In this document: positions 18,173 to 25,135 of the stretch, in pieces
Position numbering within the stretch: the first letter of the stretch is position 1
How the letters are laid out: each line of letters opens with the position of its first letter
DNA from: Gemmatimonadota bacterium
GTDB lineage: Bacteria; Gemmatimonadota; Gemmatimonadetes; Longimicrobiales; Gaopeijiaceae
NCBI GenBank assembly: GCA_028873595.1
Contig: JAPPOV010000013.1
Location: 9,325-60,914 of the forward strand
Direction: 5' to 3'
Length of the DNA: 51,590 nt
The notes under the pieces: model-generated
The model's input: the letters and a program-made list of their open reading frames with translations, nothing else
Database searches by the model: none
What the model was told of the DNA's origin: nothing
Made by a program: the position numbers and the translations under genes

Positions 18173-19393
18173 CTGAGCACGGTCGATCTGGCACTGCACA
18201 ACGGTCATGCAGCGACGATGTCGGACTCCACGGAGGACCCGTACGGGACCGTCCGAAACGCTGTTGTGCTCGTGCGCGATGGCCTGATCGACTGGGTCGG
18301 CGCAGCGTCTGACGCACCGGAGGGGGTCATTGCGTCGGCGCGTGAGGACATCGACCTCGGTGGCGGATGGGTGACACCCGGTCTGATCGATGCACACACA
18401 CATCTGGTGTTCGGCGGAACAAGGGCCGGGGAGTGGGAACGACGCCTGGGGGGAGCCTCCTATGAAGACATCGCACGGGCCGGGGGAGGGATCCTATCGA
18501 CGGTACGTGCCACGCGGAGCGCGTCGCTGGATGATCTGGTGCTCGGGGCGCGGTCGCGACTGGAGACGATGATCGACTTCGGGACGACCACAGTCGAGAT
18601 CAAGTCCGGATACGGTCTGGAACCGGAGGCCGAGTTGAGGATGCTCGAGGCGGCGCGGACCCTGGGCAACACCGGTGTCTCGGTGTCGACGACGCTTCTC
18701 GGGGCGCATGCACTGCCTCCCGAGTTTCAAGGGGATCGAGCCGGCTATATCGACCTCGTTTGTGACGAAATGATCCCCCGCGCGGCCGATGGATTGGCGG
18801 ATGCAGTTGATGCGTTCTGCGAGGGGATCGGGTTTACACCGGAGGAGTGCACGCGGGTGCTCGAGGCTGGTGCGGCGCACGGGCTCGCTGGCCGGCTTCA
18901 TGCCGATCAGCTTTCCGACCTGGAGGGTGCAGCTCTGGCTGCCCGGATGGGTGCCCGCTCGGCCGACCACCTCGAGTACACCAACGAGGCGGGTGCGGAG
19001 GCGATGGCGGCAGCCGGGTGCGCAGCCGTTCTGTTGCCAGGTGCGTTCTACTTCCTGCAAGAGACTCGTAAGCCGCCCATCGAGGCGTTCCGCGAGTACG
19101 GGGTGCCGCTGGTGGTGGCGACAGACTCGAACCCGGGGTCCTCTCCGACCACGCACCCGCTGGTCGCAATGAATCAGGCGTGTGTTCTCTTCGGGTTGAC
19201 GCCGGCCGAGGCACTGGCGGGAATGACCCGCCTTGCGGGGCCCGTCCTCGGTCTGGACGACCGCGGCGTCATCGAGGCCGGCCGGAGAGCCGACCTGGCT
19301 TGCTGGGCGGTTGGAAGTCCTGCCGAGTTGAGTTACTGGATGGGTGGCACGCCGGCGATGGCGGTCATCGCCGATGGTCGAAGACTGCGGTAG
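18173..19393 (+). CDS. hutI: Imidazolonepropionase, probable CTG start
   Basis: HutI hydrolyses 4-imidazolone-5-propionate to N-formimino-L-glutamate. The metal-binding motif is in LIDAHTHLVFGGTRAGE, and further family blocks are IKSGYGLEPEAELRML, LHADQLSDLEGA and VVATDSNPGSSP. The first ATG in frame is at 18218, but the codons before it read STVDLALHNGHAATM, the usual first strand of HutI and related amidohydrolases. A CTG at 18173, preceded by GAGGGGGG at 18162-18169, would include that strand and gives 406 residues, close to the usual length. I therefore place the start there. The gene is divergent from hutF and ends 63 bases before the end of a convergent secreted-protein gene. Confidence 0.93.
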   Translation: MSTVDLALHNGHAATMSDSTEDPYGTVRNAVVLVRDGLIDWVGAASDAPEGVIASAREDIDLGGGWVTPGLIDAHTHLVFGGTRAGEWERRLGGASYEDIARAGGGILSTVRATRSASLDDLVLGARSRLETMIDFGTTTVEIKSGYGLEPEAELRMLEAARTLGNTGVSVSTTLLGAHALPPEFQGDRAGYIDLVCDEMIPRAADGLADAVDAFCEGIGFTPEECTRVLEAGAAHGLAGRLHADQLSDLEGAALAARMGARSADHLEYTNEAGAEAMAAAGCAAVLLPGAFYFLQETRKPPIEAFREYGVPLVVATDSNPGSSPTTHPLVAMNQACVLFGLTPAEALAGMTRLAGPVLGLDDRGVIEAGRRADLACWAVGSPAELSYWMGGTPAMAVIADGRRLR

Positions 19394-19456
19394 ATGCGAC
19401 CAAATCCGCTGGAACCTTCGGCTCGAAGGGATGTCGTATGCTGTCGAATCGGTGGA

Positions 19457-21097
19457 TCAGTTCCGGCGTCGCGTGACCGTCCGACCTCGTGAAGGAGCGG
19501 AGCGTCCGGACCGTGACGGTGCTGAGCTCGCCCGGGGCGCTCGGCCGGGGGCTGAGCGAGCCTGAGGGCCTCGAGCCGGTGCGGAACGGGTCTGCGGACT
19601 TCGGTTCGAAGTCCCACGGGTCTGGGACGGTCGACGCGGGGCCGTGCGGATCGCGGAGCCGCGGCTCGGAGCGGAACGGGCCGCCGCGCCATTCCTGGCT
19701 GAGGACCCTTGGCTCCCGCGCGCGCGGGACGGCGTCGGGCGGGTAGCGGGGCCTCGTGTGGATGCGCGCGGAGCCGAGCGTGCCGGGGCGCTGCGTGTGG
19801 TCGGTCTACGATTCAGGGATGGTGTCGGTCGGGAGGGCCGGGTGCGCTCATTAGGACGCGCTGTGGAACCTGAACGGGCCGATCCTCCCCTAACGGGGGA
19901 GCGAGTCGATGGCCGGCTCGGGGCAGATGCGCGGTTCGGCGTGCGAGACGGGGTCGACCGGGTCCGAGGGGGGCTGGAGCGGGTCGGTGCGGCCCTGCCC
20001 GTCGTCGAAGGACGCGCCTGGCGCGCATCGGATCCGTTCGCAGTGCTGCCACGTCGACTGCCGGTGACGGGGGCGCCCGTGGCCCCAGAGGGCCGGGTGG
20101 GACGCGCTCTGGGCCGACTGATCGGGCTGCCGCGTGTCGTTCGTTCGGCTGCGACCGGCCTGCGGCCGACCGTCGGTACGCGTCCGGCCCGGCCTGAGCT
20201 CGTCCGACCGGGCGCAATGGCCCCGGACCCCGCACGACGTGAACGAGCATCCGGACGTGCCTCACGAGCGGCCGGAGTCGCGGTTCCGGTGCGCGGGGCT
20301 CGTCGATTCACGGACGTCACCCCGCCGGTTCTGGCGGCAGCCGCGCCACGACGCCCGGCAGCCGTTGTGGCAGATGCGCGGGGAGCCGCGACCGCAGGCT
20401 GGCCAGCTGGGCGGGGCTGAGCTCGTCGTCCGGTCGCCACGGTGCGCCGACCGCGAGGGTTCTCCTTGTAGCGCGCGTTACCGGCGTAGAAGGTCGTGGA
20501 GATGCGGCCGGAGTACGGACGTGAGGCATAATAGCCACGTGCAGTGCGGCGGCGGGTGGGATAGTAGCTGGGGGCCCAGTAGCTGTTCCAGTACGAACCG
20601 CTGACGTAGCCGTCCCAATACCCGTCCCAGTATGCGCCCCAGGGATCGTAGGCCCAATACGGGCCCCACGGGTCATAGAAGGGATCCGCGACGTATGCAT
20701 AACGTGGATACGTCCAGCCGTAGTAGCTGCCCCAACGGGATCCCCGGAAACGGTAACCCCACGTGTATATCGGGTAGTACGACGCGGTCACGACGCAGTG
20801 GTCGTAGGAATACCAGTAGGTGTCGTAGCAACTCGCCTCATAGTGCGCGGATGAGGCATAGCCGCCATGGGCGGCATAGGTCCCGTATCCAGAGTAGTGA
20901 GGATTCGCGTACCCGAAGGATGCCCCGTAGTAGACGGAGGCGTGATCGTGAATTGGCCCGCCCACACCGAACGAAACACCGGTGAACAGGGGACCTGTGG
21001 CCAAGGATACCGAAAGCGACGCCTGAGCCTGGGCACCGGACGCTCCGAGTGAGAGCAGGGTCGCGAGAGTCAGTGCCGAACTGGCTGTGCTGCGCAC
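19457..21097 (-). CDS. Secreted low-complexity protein: Tyr/Trp-rich domain then Arg/Ser/Pro-rich tail
   Basis: A GTG at 21097 is preceded by a strong AAGGAGG site five bases away and begins a signal peptide (STASSALTLATLLSLG, cleaved near AQAQA). The 546-residue product has three parts. Residues about 25-185 are rich in Tyr, Trp, Gly and Ser, with repeated DPWGPYWAYDPWGAYWDGYW-like units and a few cysteines. Then comes a short linker with RGYYASRPYSGR. The last 340 residues are almost only Arg, Ser, Ala, Pro, Thr and Gly, in loose repeats of the kind TRSAPARGPQ. The isoelectric point must be very high. No enzyme family is recognised. An envelope or extracellular adhesive or nucleic-acid-binding role is possible. 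Confidence 0.7.
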   Translation of the reverse strand: MRSTASSALTLATLLSLGASGAQAQASLSVSLATGPLFTGVSFGVGGPIHDHASVYYGASFGYANPHYSGYGTYAAHGGYASSAHYEASCYDTYWYSYDHCVVTASYYPIYTWGYRFRGSRWGSYYGWTYPRYAYVADPFYDPWGPYWAYDPWGAYWDGYWDGYVSGSYWNSYWAPSYYPTRRRTARGYYASRPYSGRISTTFYAGNARYKENPRGRRTVATGRRAQPRPAGQPAVAAPRASATTAAGRRGAAAARTGGVTSVNRRAPRTGTATPAAREARPDARSRRAGSGAIAPGRTSSGRAGRVPTVGRRPVAAERTTRGSPISRPRARPTRPSGATGAPVTGSRRGSTANGSDARQARPSTTGRAAPTRSSPPRTRSTPSRTPNRASAPSRPSTRSPVRGGSARSGSTARPNERTRPSRPTPSLNRRPTTRSAPARSAPRASTRGPATRPTPSRARGSQGSSARNGAAARSAPSRGSAIRTAPRRPSQTRGTSNRSPQTRSAPARGPQARSAPGRAPRASSAPSRSGRSAPSRGRTVTRRRN

Positions 21098-21728
21098 GAT
21101 GTCCTCCTTCGTGTGGATCTGAACCCTACATGTGCATGACTTGTGCCGGAAGGAGGCCACGTGGCTAAAGAGCTGTGGTGCCTTGGCTTAACGACCGGAA
21201 TATCGCTTTCCGTCTCAAGTGCTTCTCTGTCCTGTGCGGGGGACATTCGTTGTGCGAAGGGGACACTCGTCACGTTTCAATGAGGACTACGCCATGCGTC
21301 TCACGACCGGCCCGCAACTGGCCTGTCGGGTGTCCAGGTCGCGAAACCCGTCCCCGGGCGTGGTCCCGCAGGATGACGTCGGGCACGCCGTGTCGGTGCA
21401 CCCGGACTGCCACGATCACCGAGCTCATTCCCGGTCGAGGGCGGAGCGCCGTTTCATCCGAGTGTCCTCCATCGTCCGAGCGTAGATACGCGTCCGGAGG
21501 GACTCGATGCGCCGGCGCCTTCTCCGCCATGCAGATGCTTGCCTGAAACGCGAGTGGGGCAACGCATGCGATGGCGGACTTGATCCGCCAGGTGTTTCGT
21601 CCAAGATTCTCTGTGTCCCTGCTGACGCGCATGTGTCGTCGGCGCCAGCGTGGCCGTTCGGCCTGCTGAGAGGACATCCATGAGAACGGCGCAAGCCGAT
21701 TCCTGGAATCACCTCTCGACGGTCTCGG
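21098..21728. other. Intergenic region before rho, with hairpin and repeats
   Basis: This 631-base gap between divergent genes holds no convincing protein gene on either strand. TGGCGGA (21572-21578) pairs perfectly with TCCGCCA (21584-21590), a seven-pair hairpin about 140 bases before the rho start. Two adjacent imperfect repeats lie at 21233-21270. A possible 30-codon leader frame begins at 21680. Rho genes in other bacteria have regulated leaders, so this length and structure fit autoregulation, though nothing here proves it. Confidence 0.4.
21233..21270 (+). repeat. Two adjacent imperfect direct repeats
   Basis: TGTGCGGGGGACATTCGT (21233-21250) is followed directly by TGTGCGAAGGGGACACTCGT (21251-21270). 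They differ by a two-base insertion and one or two substitutions. They could be a double operator for one of the flanking genes or a chance duplication. Confidence 0.4.
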
Positions 21729-21772
21729 GTGAGCCATCGTCGCTCTCCTGCGCCGTCCGTGAACTTGGGTAA
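21680..21772 (+). CDS. Possible 30-residue leader peptide overlapping the start of rho
   Basis: An ATG at 21680 follows GAGAGGACATCC, a fair ribosome binding site, and opens a 30-codon frame ([20 protein letters not shown] and onward) that stops at TAA 21770-21772. It overlaps the annotated rho GTG at 21729 in another frame and ends four bases before a second in-frame rho GTG at 21777. That arrangement would permit translational coupling. E. coli rho also has a short leader peptide gene, but there is no sequence similarity to rely on. This is a weak candidate. Confidence 0.25.
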   Translation: MRTAQADSWNHLSTVSGEPSSLSCAVRELG

Positions 21773-23192
21773 AGACGTGCCCGAATCGCCAGAAGCAGAA
21801 CAGAACAAAGGCCCAGAGCCTGAAAGTCGATCGTCCGAGACCTCCTCATCCAGCGCGGGCAGTGACTCCGCCGGACAGTCCGGGTCCCGTGACCAGAACA
21901 AGGGGCAGAACGGCGGAGACCGCGGCCGGGGTCGTAAGCGACGTCGACGCCGAGGGCGTCGGCGTGGCGGTCGTGGTCCGCAGCGGGAACGCAATGTCCC
22001 CAGCGAGGAAGAGCTCATGGCCGGCCTCCCTGAGGATCCGGAGGAGCTGCTCGAACTCTCCCGACCGCTCGGTCTCCTCGAGGTGCTATCGAGTGGATCC
22101 GGGTTCGTACGGAGGCGTGATTCCGGATACGCGCCCGGAGACGACGACATCTACGTGCCTTCCCGGGTTATTCAGAAATTCGGCCTCCGGTCGGGCGACG
22201 AGCTCATGGGCATCGTGGCGGAAGGTGCACGAGCGGGTAAGAGTCCGCCGCTTGCGTATCTGGCGCGCGTCAACGACCAACCTCCGGAGGTTGCTCAGCG
22301 CCGGCCCGAGTTCAACAAACTCAGTGCGATGCATCCCGATCAGCAGCTCGTCCTCGAATGCGGTCGGGAATGGCGCGGTGAGCCCGAACTCACAAACCGC
22401 GTCATCGACATTTTCTGTCCGATCGGAAAGGGGCAGCGTGCGATGATCGTGGCCCCGGCCAAGGCCGGTAAGACGACCGTGATGCAGGCGATCGCCGAAG
22501 GAATCGTGAAGAATCATCCGGAGTGTCACTTGATGATTCTCCTCGTCGACGAACGACCGGAAGAAGTCACGGAGATGGAGCAGTGCGGGTTCGGTGAAGT
22601 CATCGCGTCAACCTTCGACCGCCCACCCGAACGGCACGTCCAGGTCGCCGAAATGACGCTGGAGCGGGCGCGTCGACGCGTGGAGCATGGGGAGGATGTG
22701 GTCATCATCCTGGACTCCATCACTCGACTCGCTCGGGCCTACAATTCCTTGAAGGGCGGTAGCGGCCGTACCATGAGTGGGGGGCTCGACACGAACGCGC
22801 TCGAAAAGCCGAAGCGGTTCCTGGGCAGTGCCCGCAAGATCGCGCCGAATCAGGGTGGCGGTTCGCTGACGATCATCGGTACCGCCCTCGTCGACACCGG
22901 TTCACGAATGGACCAGGTGATCTTCGAGGAGTTCAAGGGCACTGGAAACAGTGAACTTGTTCTTTCGCGCGAACTGGCAGACAAGCGGATCTACCCGGCG
23001 ATCGATCTCACGGCGTCGGCAACCCGAAAGGAGGAACTCCTCCTCGGGGACGACGAGCTCCGCGTGTCACACGCGATGCGTCGTCAGCTCCACGGCGTGG
23101 GGCCCTCGGACGGGATGCTCGAACTGCTCGGGGCGATGCGGAAGACGAGTTCGAACCGGGATCTCATCGACTGGGTGCGGAACCGGAGCTGA
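21729..23192 (+). CDS. rho: Transcription termination factor Rho with disordered basic N-terminus
   Basis: Rho is a hexameric RNA-dependent ATPase that releases transcripts. The ATP-binding P-loop is APAKAGKTT at residues 242-250, Walker B lies in [17 protein letters not shown], and the Q/R-loop regions ([31 protein letters not shown]) are intact. An RNA-binding OSB domain ([16 protein letters not shown]) sits before the motor. The first 95 residues are unusual: a Ser/Glu/Gln/Gly-rich stretch followed by [19 protein letters not shown]. Such inserts are known in Rho of Bacteroidetes and Actinobacteria. The GTG at 21729 lacks a clear ribosome binding site; a later GTG at 21777 would remove 16 residues. 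The 3' end overlaps the convergent gene by 29 bases. Confidence 0.93.
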   Translation: MSHRRSPAPSVNLGKDVPESPEAEQNKGPEPESRSSETSSSSAGSDSAGQSGSRDQNKGQNGGDRGRGRKRRRRRGRRRGGRGPQRERNVPSEEELMAGLPEDPEELLELSRPLGLLEVLSSGSGFVRRRDSGYAPGDDDIYVPSRVIQKFGLRSGDELMGIVAEGARAGKSPPLAYLARVNDQPPEVAQRRPEFNKLSAMHPDQQLVLECGREWRGEPELTNRVIDIFCPIGKGQRAMIVAPAKAGKTTVMQAIAEGIVKNHPECHLMILLVDERPEEVTEMEQCGFGEVIASTFDRPPERHVQVAEMTLERARRRVEHGEDVVIILDSITRLARAYNSLKGGSGRTMSGGLDTNALEKPKRFLGSARKIAPNQGGGSLTIIGTALVDTGSRMDQVIFEEFKGTGNSELVLSRELADKRIYPAIDLTASATRKEELLLGDDELRVSHAMRRQLHGVGPSDGMLELLGAMRKTSSNRDLIDWVRNRS

Positions 23193-23718
23193 GAAGTTCG
23201 CCCAGCTGCTCGAGGCTCTTCTGCAGCTCTCGGGTCTGCGCGGCTTCCATCGTGAGGCCCCAGAAGCCCATGAGTGGATTTCGCCCCAGATCGCCGGACT
23301 CAGTCCAATGAATCATCGTCGCTGATCCGAGGGGTTCGAGCTCGAGGGTACCGTTGGTGGTCATGAGTGTGTTCGCGGCGCCGTCGACGACCACTGCGTA
23401 GCGGACGGTGTGGGCGGACGCCGCCGATATGGAGAACGAGCCAGCGCCCAGCTCCGGGTCGTCCCACGCGATTTTCGCTCCGGCGCCGCGTTCTGGTCCG
23501 GTCCGCGTCAGTCCCGAGTCCGGCCACACCGTCCACTCCGCCCATCCTTCCGGAGAATCCAGGAACGGCATGACGGCTTCGGCGGTCGCATCGACTCGGA
23601 GCTCTACGGTCACGCTCCACTGGGTGGGCAGGAAGAACCCGACCAGAAGGACCGCGGTCAAAAGCACTGCGCCACCACCGAGGACGATCGTCCCGGGGCC
23701 GAAGAGGTTGCGACTCAT
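23164..23718 (-). CDS. SRPBCC-fold protein with membrane anchor
   Basis: The 184-residue product begins with one membrane helix (residues about 10-30, TIVLGGGAVLLTAVLLVGFFL). An SRPBCC/polyketide-cyclase-like domain follows, with VTVELRVDATAEAVMPFLD and WAEWTVWPDSG early on and the TMIHWTESGDLG strand later. These domains bind hydrophobic ligands, but a specific role is not evident. Start choice is firm: the ATG at 23718 overlaps the stop of the upstream esterase gene as ATGA and follows a GGGAG site. It ends inside the 3' end of rho on the other strand. Confidence 0.8.
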   Translation of the reverse strand: MSRNLFGPGTIVLGGGAVLLTAVLLVGFFLPTQWSVTVELRVDATAEAVMPFLDSPEGWAEWTVWPDSGLTRTGPERGAGAKIAWDDPELGAGSFSISAASAHTVRYAVVVDGAANTLMTTNGTLELEPLGSATMIHWTESGDLGRNPLMGFWGLTMEAAQTRELQKSLEQLGELLSSGSAPSR

Positions 23719-24447
23719 CGGTGGATCTCCCGGAGGACAGCTTCGAGCCAGGGCCACACGTTCTCGGCGACGCGCTCATGTCCTGCCGGTGTCGGATGGA
23801 TTCGGTCGCTCTGGTTGAGTTCGGGCACGCCGGCAACTCCGTCGAGAAGGAAGGGGATCAGAACTGCGTCCTCGCTCCTGGCAACCTCGGGAAATACGGC
23901 GCGAAAGCTCGGGAAATACGGCTCGAAAGGAAGTGGTGTAGCGCGCACCGAGGTTCGGCGGTGCCTCCATACCGGCGAGAAGCACGTGAAGCCCGGGGTA
24001 GCGACTGCGTGCGCGTTGGATCACCGTGGTCAAATTGATGCGCATGGCCTCGGGATCTTGACCCCTTAGTCCGTCATTCGCACCCAGCTCCACGACGAGC
24101 ACATCCGCAGGCTCTCTCAGGATCCAGTCGACGCGGCGCAAACCACCGGCGCTCGTCTCACCGGACACCCCCGCGTTCACCGCTCGAAAGGGCAGGCCCG
24201 CAGCGCTTCCCATGGCTTCGAGCCTCGCCACATAGGTGTCGTCTTCTCGATCCAGGCCAAGGCCGGCGGTCAGGCTTGTGCCCAGGAATACCACGACGGG
24301 GCGATCGTCAGAGGGAACCTGGGACTCCGAACCGACCACCATGAGAGAATCCGGTGAGGCAGGAGCTTCGGCGCGCGCGGGTGTGTCCGCCTGCGAGCAC
24401 GCAGCGGTAAGGGCGACAGCCAGGGTGGAGAGGACGCGAAACGTCAT
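23715..24447 (-). pseudogene. tesA: SGNH hydrolase (TesA-like arylesterase/lysophospholipase), frameshifted
   Basis: From the ATG at 24447 the protein has a lipoprotein signal (LTAAC lipobox), the nucleophile block FLGTSLTAG, and the GANDG block, all typical of the TesA family. The frame changes after ARYTTSFRAVFPE. The expected ending, VARSEDAVLIPFLLDG, then DRIHPTPAGH with the catalytic Asp and His, is found only in another frame, which stops at 23715. A 22-base tandem duplication at 23886-23929 explains the shift exactly: deleting one copy restores a single frame. As read, the product ends at 23776 and lacks the catalytic Asp-His, so it would be inactive. The stop of the intact frame overlaps the next gene in ATGA. 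Recent mutation, strain polymorphism and assembly error are all possible. Confidence 0.85.
23886..23929. repeat. 22-base tandem duplication that breaks the esterase frame
   Basis: CTCGGGAAATACGGCGCGAAAG (23886-23907, shown in two parts here: CTCGGGAAATACG, then GCGCGAAAG) is followed at once by a copy at 23908-23929 that differs only by G to T at the sixteenth base. Because 22 is not a multiple of three, the duplication shifts the esterase frame by one base. Confidence 0.9.
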
Positions 24448-25135
24448 GATGATCGTGGCCGAGGGTCTCGAGAAAAGCTACAAGAGCGGGGGTAGACCTC
24501 TACCCGTGCTCCGCTCACTCGATCTGTCGATCGAGGCCGAGTCGTTCGTTTCAATCGTCGGGCCGTCCGGAAGCGGCAAGACAACACTCCTTGGATTGCT
24601 TGCCGGGCTCGATGAGCCGTCTTCCGGCAGGGTCCTGCTCGATGGAGAAGACATCTTCGACCTCTCCGAAGATGGACGGGCAGCGTTCCGTGCGGAACGC
24701 GTCGGTTTCGTCTTCCAGACGTTCCACCTTCTCCCGACGTTGTCCGCGCTGGAGAATGTGCTGGTGCCATTGGAACTGCGCGGGGAGGTTGCCGGTGCGC
24801 AGGAAGTGGCGGCGGCACTCCTCGAGCGTGTGGGCCTGGGGGGACGTCTCGACCATTTCCCGGCTCAGCTCTCAGGGGGGGAACAGCAGCGGGTCGCCCT
24901 GGCTCGCGCCTTTTCCAACCGCCCAAAGATTCTCTTCGCCGATGAACCCACGGGGAACCTCGATCAGGAGACCGGCGCATCGATCGTCGAGATGATGGAG
25001 GAGTTGAATCACGAAGGGGGCACGACACTCGTGCTGGTGACTCATGACCTGTCGCTCGCAGAGCGGGCCGACCGGGTACTCACGCTCGGGGGTGGTCGGG
25101 TGGCTGAGGACCGGCCGGGGCGTGGTGCCTTGTGA
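24446..25135 (+). CDS. ybbA: ABC transporter ATP-binding protein, YbbA/LolD type
   Basis: The 229-residue ATPase has Walker [10 protein letters not shown] (residues 39-47), the signature [15 protein letters not shown], Walker [13 protein letters not shown], and the H-loop VLVTHD. It belongs to the LolD/MacB/YbbA subgroup, which pairs with FtsX-like permeases. The ATG at 24446 shares the bases CATG with the start of the divergent esterase gene. Longer upstream codons do not resemble the family. The next gene, encoding the permease, overlaps by four bases. In E. coli tesA is likewise divergent from ybbA-ybbP, which supports the assignment. Confidence 0.92.
   Translation: MMIVAEGLEKSYKSGGRPLPVLRSLDLSIEAESFVSIVGPSGSGKTTLLGLLAGLDEPSSGRVLLDGEDIFDLSEDGRAAFRAERVGFVFQTFHLLPTLSALENVLVPLELRGEVAGAQEVAAALLERVGLGGRLDHFPAQLSGGEQQRVALARAFSNRPKILFADEPTGNLDQETGASIVEMMEELNHEGGTTLVLVTHDLSLAERADRVLTLGGGRVAEDRPGRGAL

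Noticed and set aside
19415..19429. Hairpin CCTTCG-GCT-CGAAGG between hutI and the convergent gene
   Set aside because: Only six pairs and no T-tract on either side, so I did not call it a terminator.
19644..20420. 258-codon plus-strand frame opposite the Arg/Ser-rich gene
   Set aside because: Low-complexity codons give long open frames on both strands. The minus strand has a strong ribosome binding site and a signal peptide.
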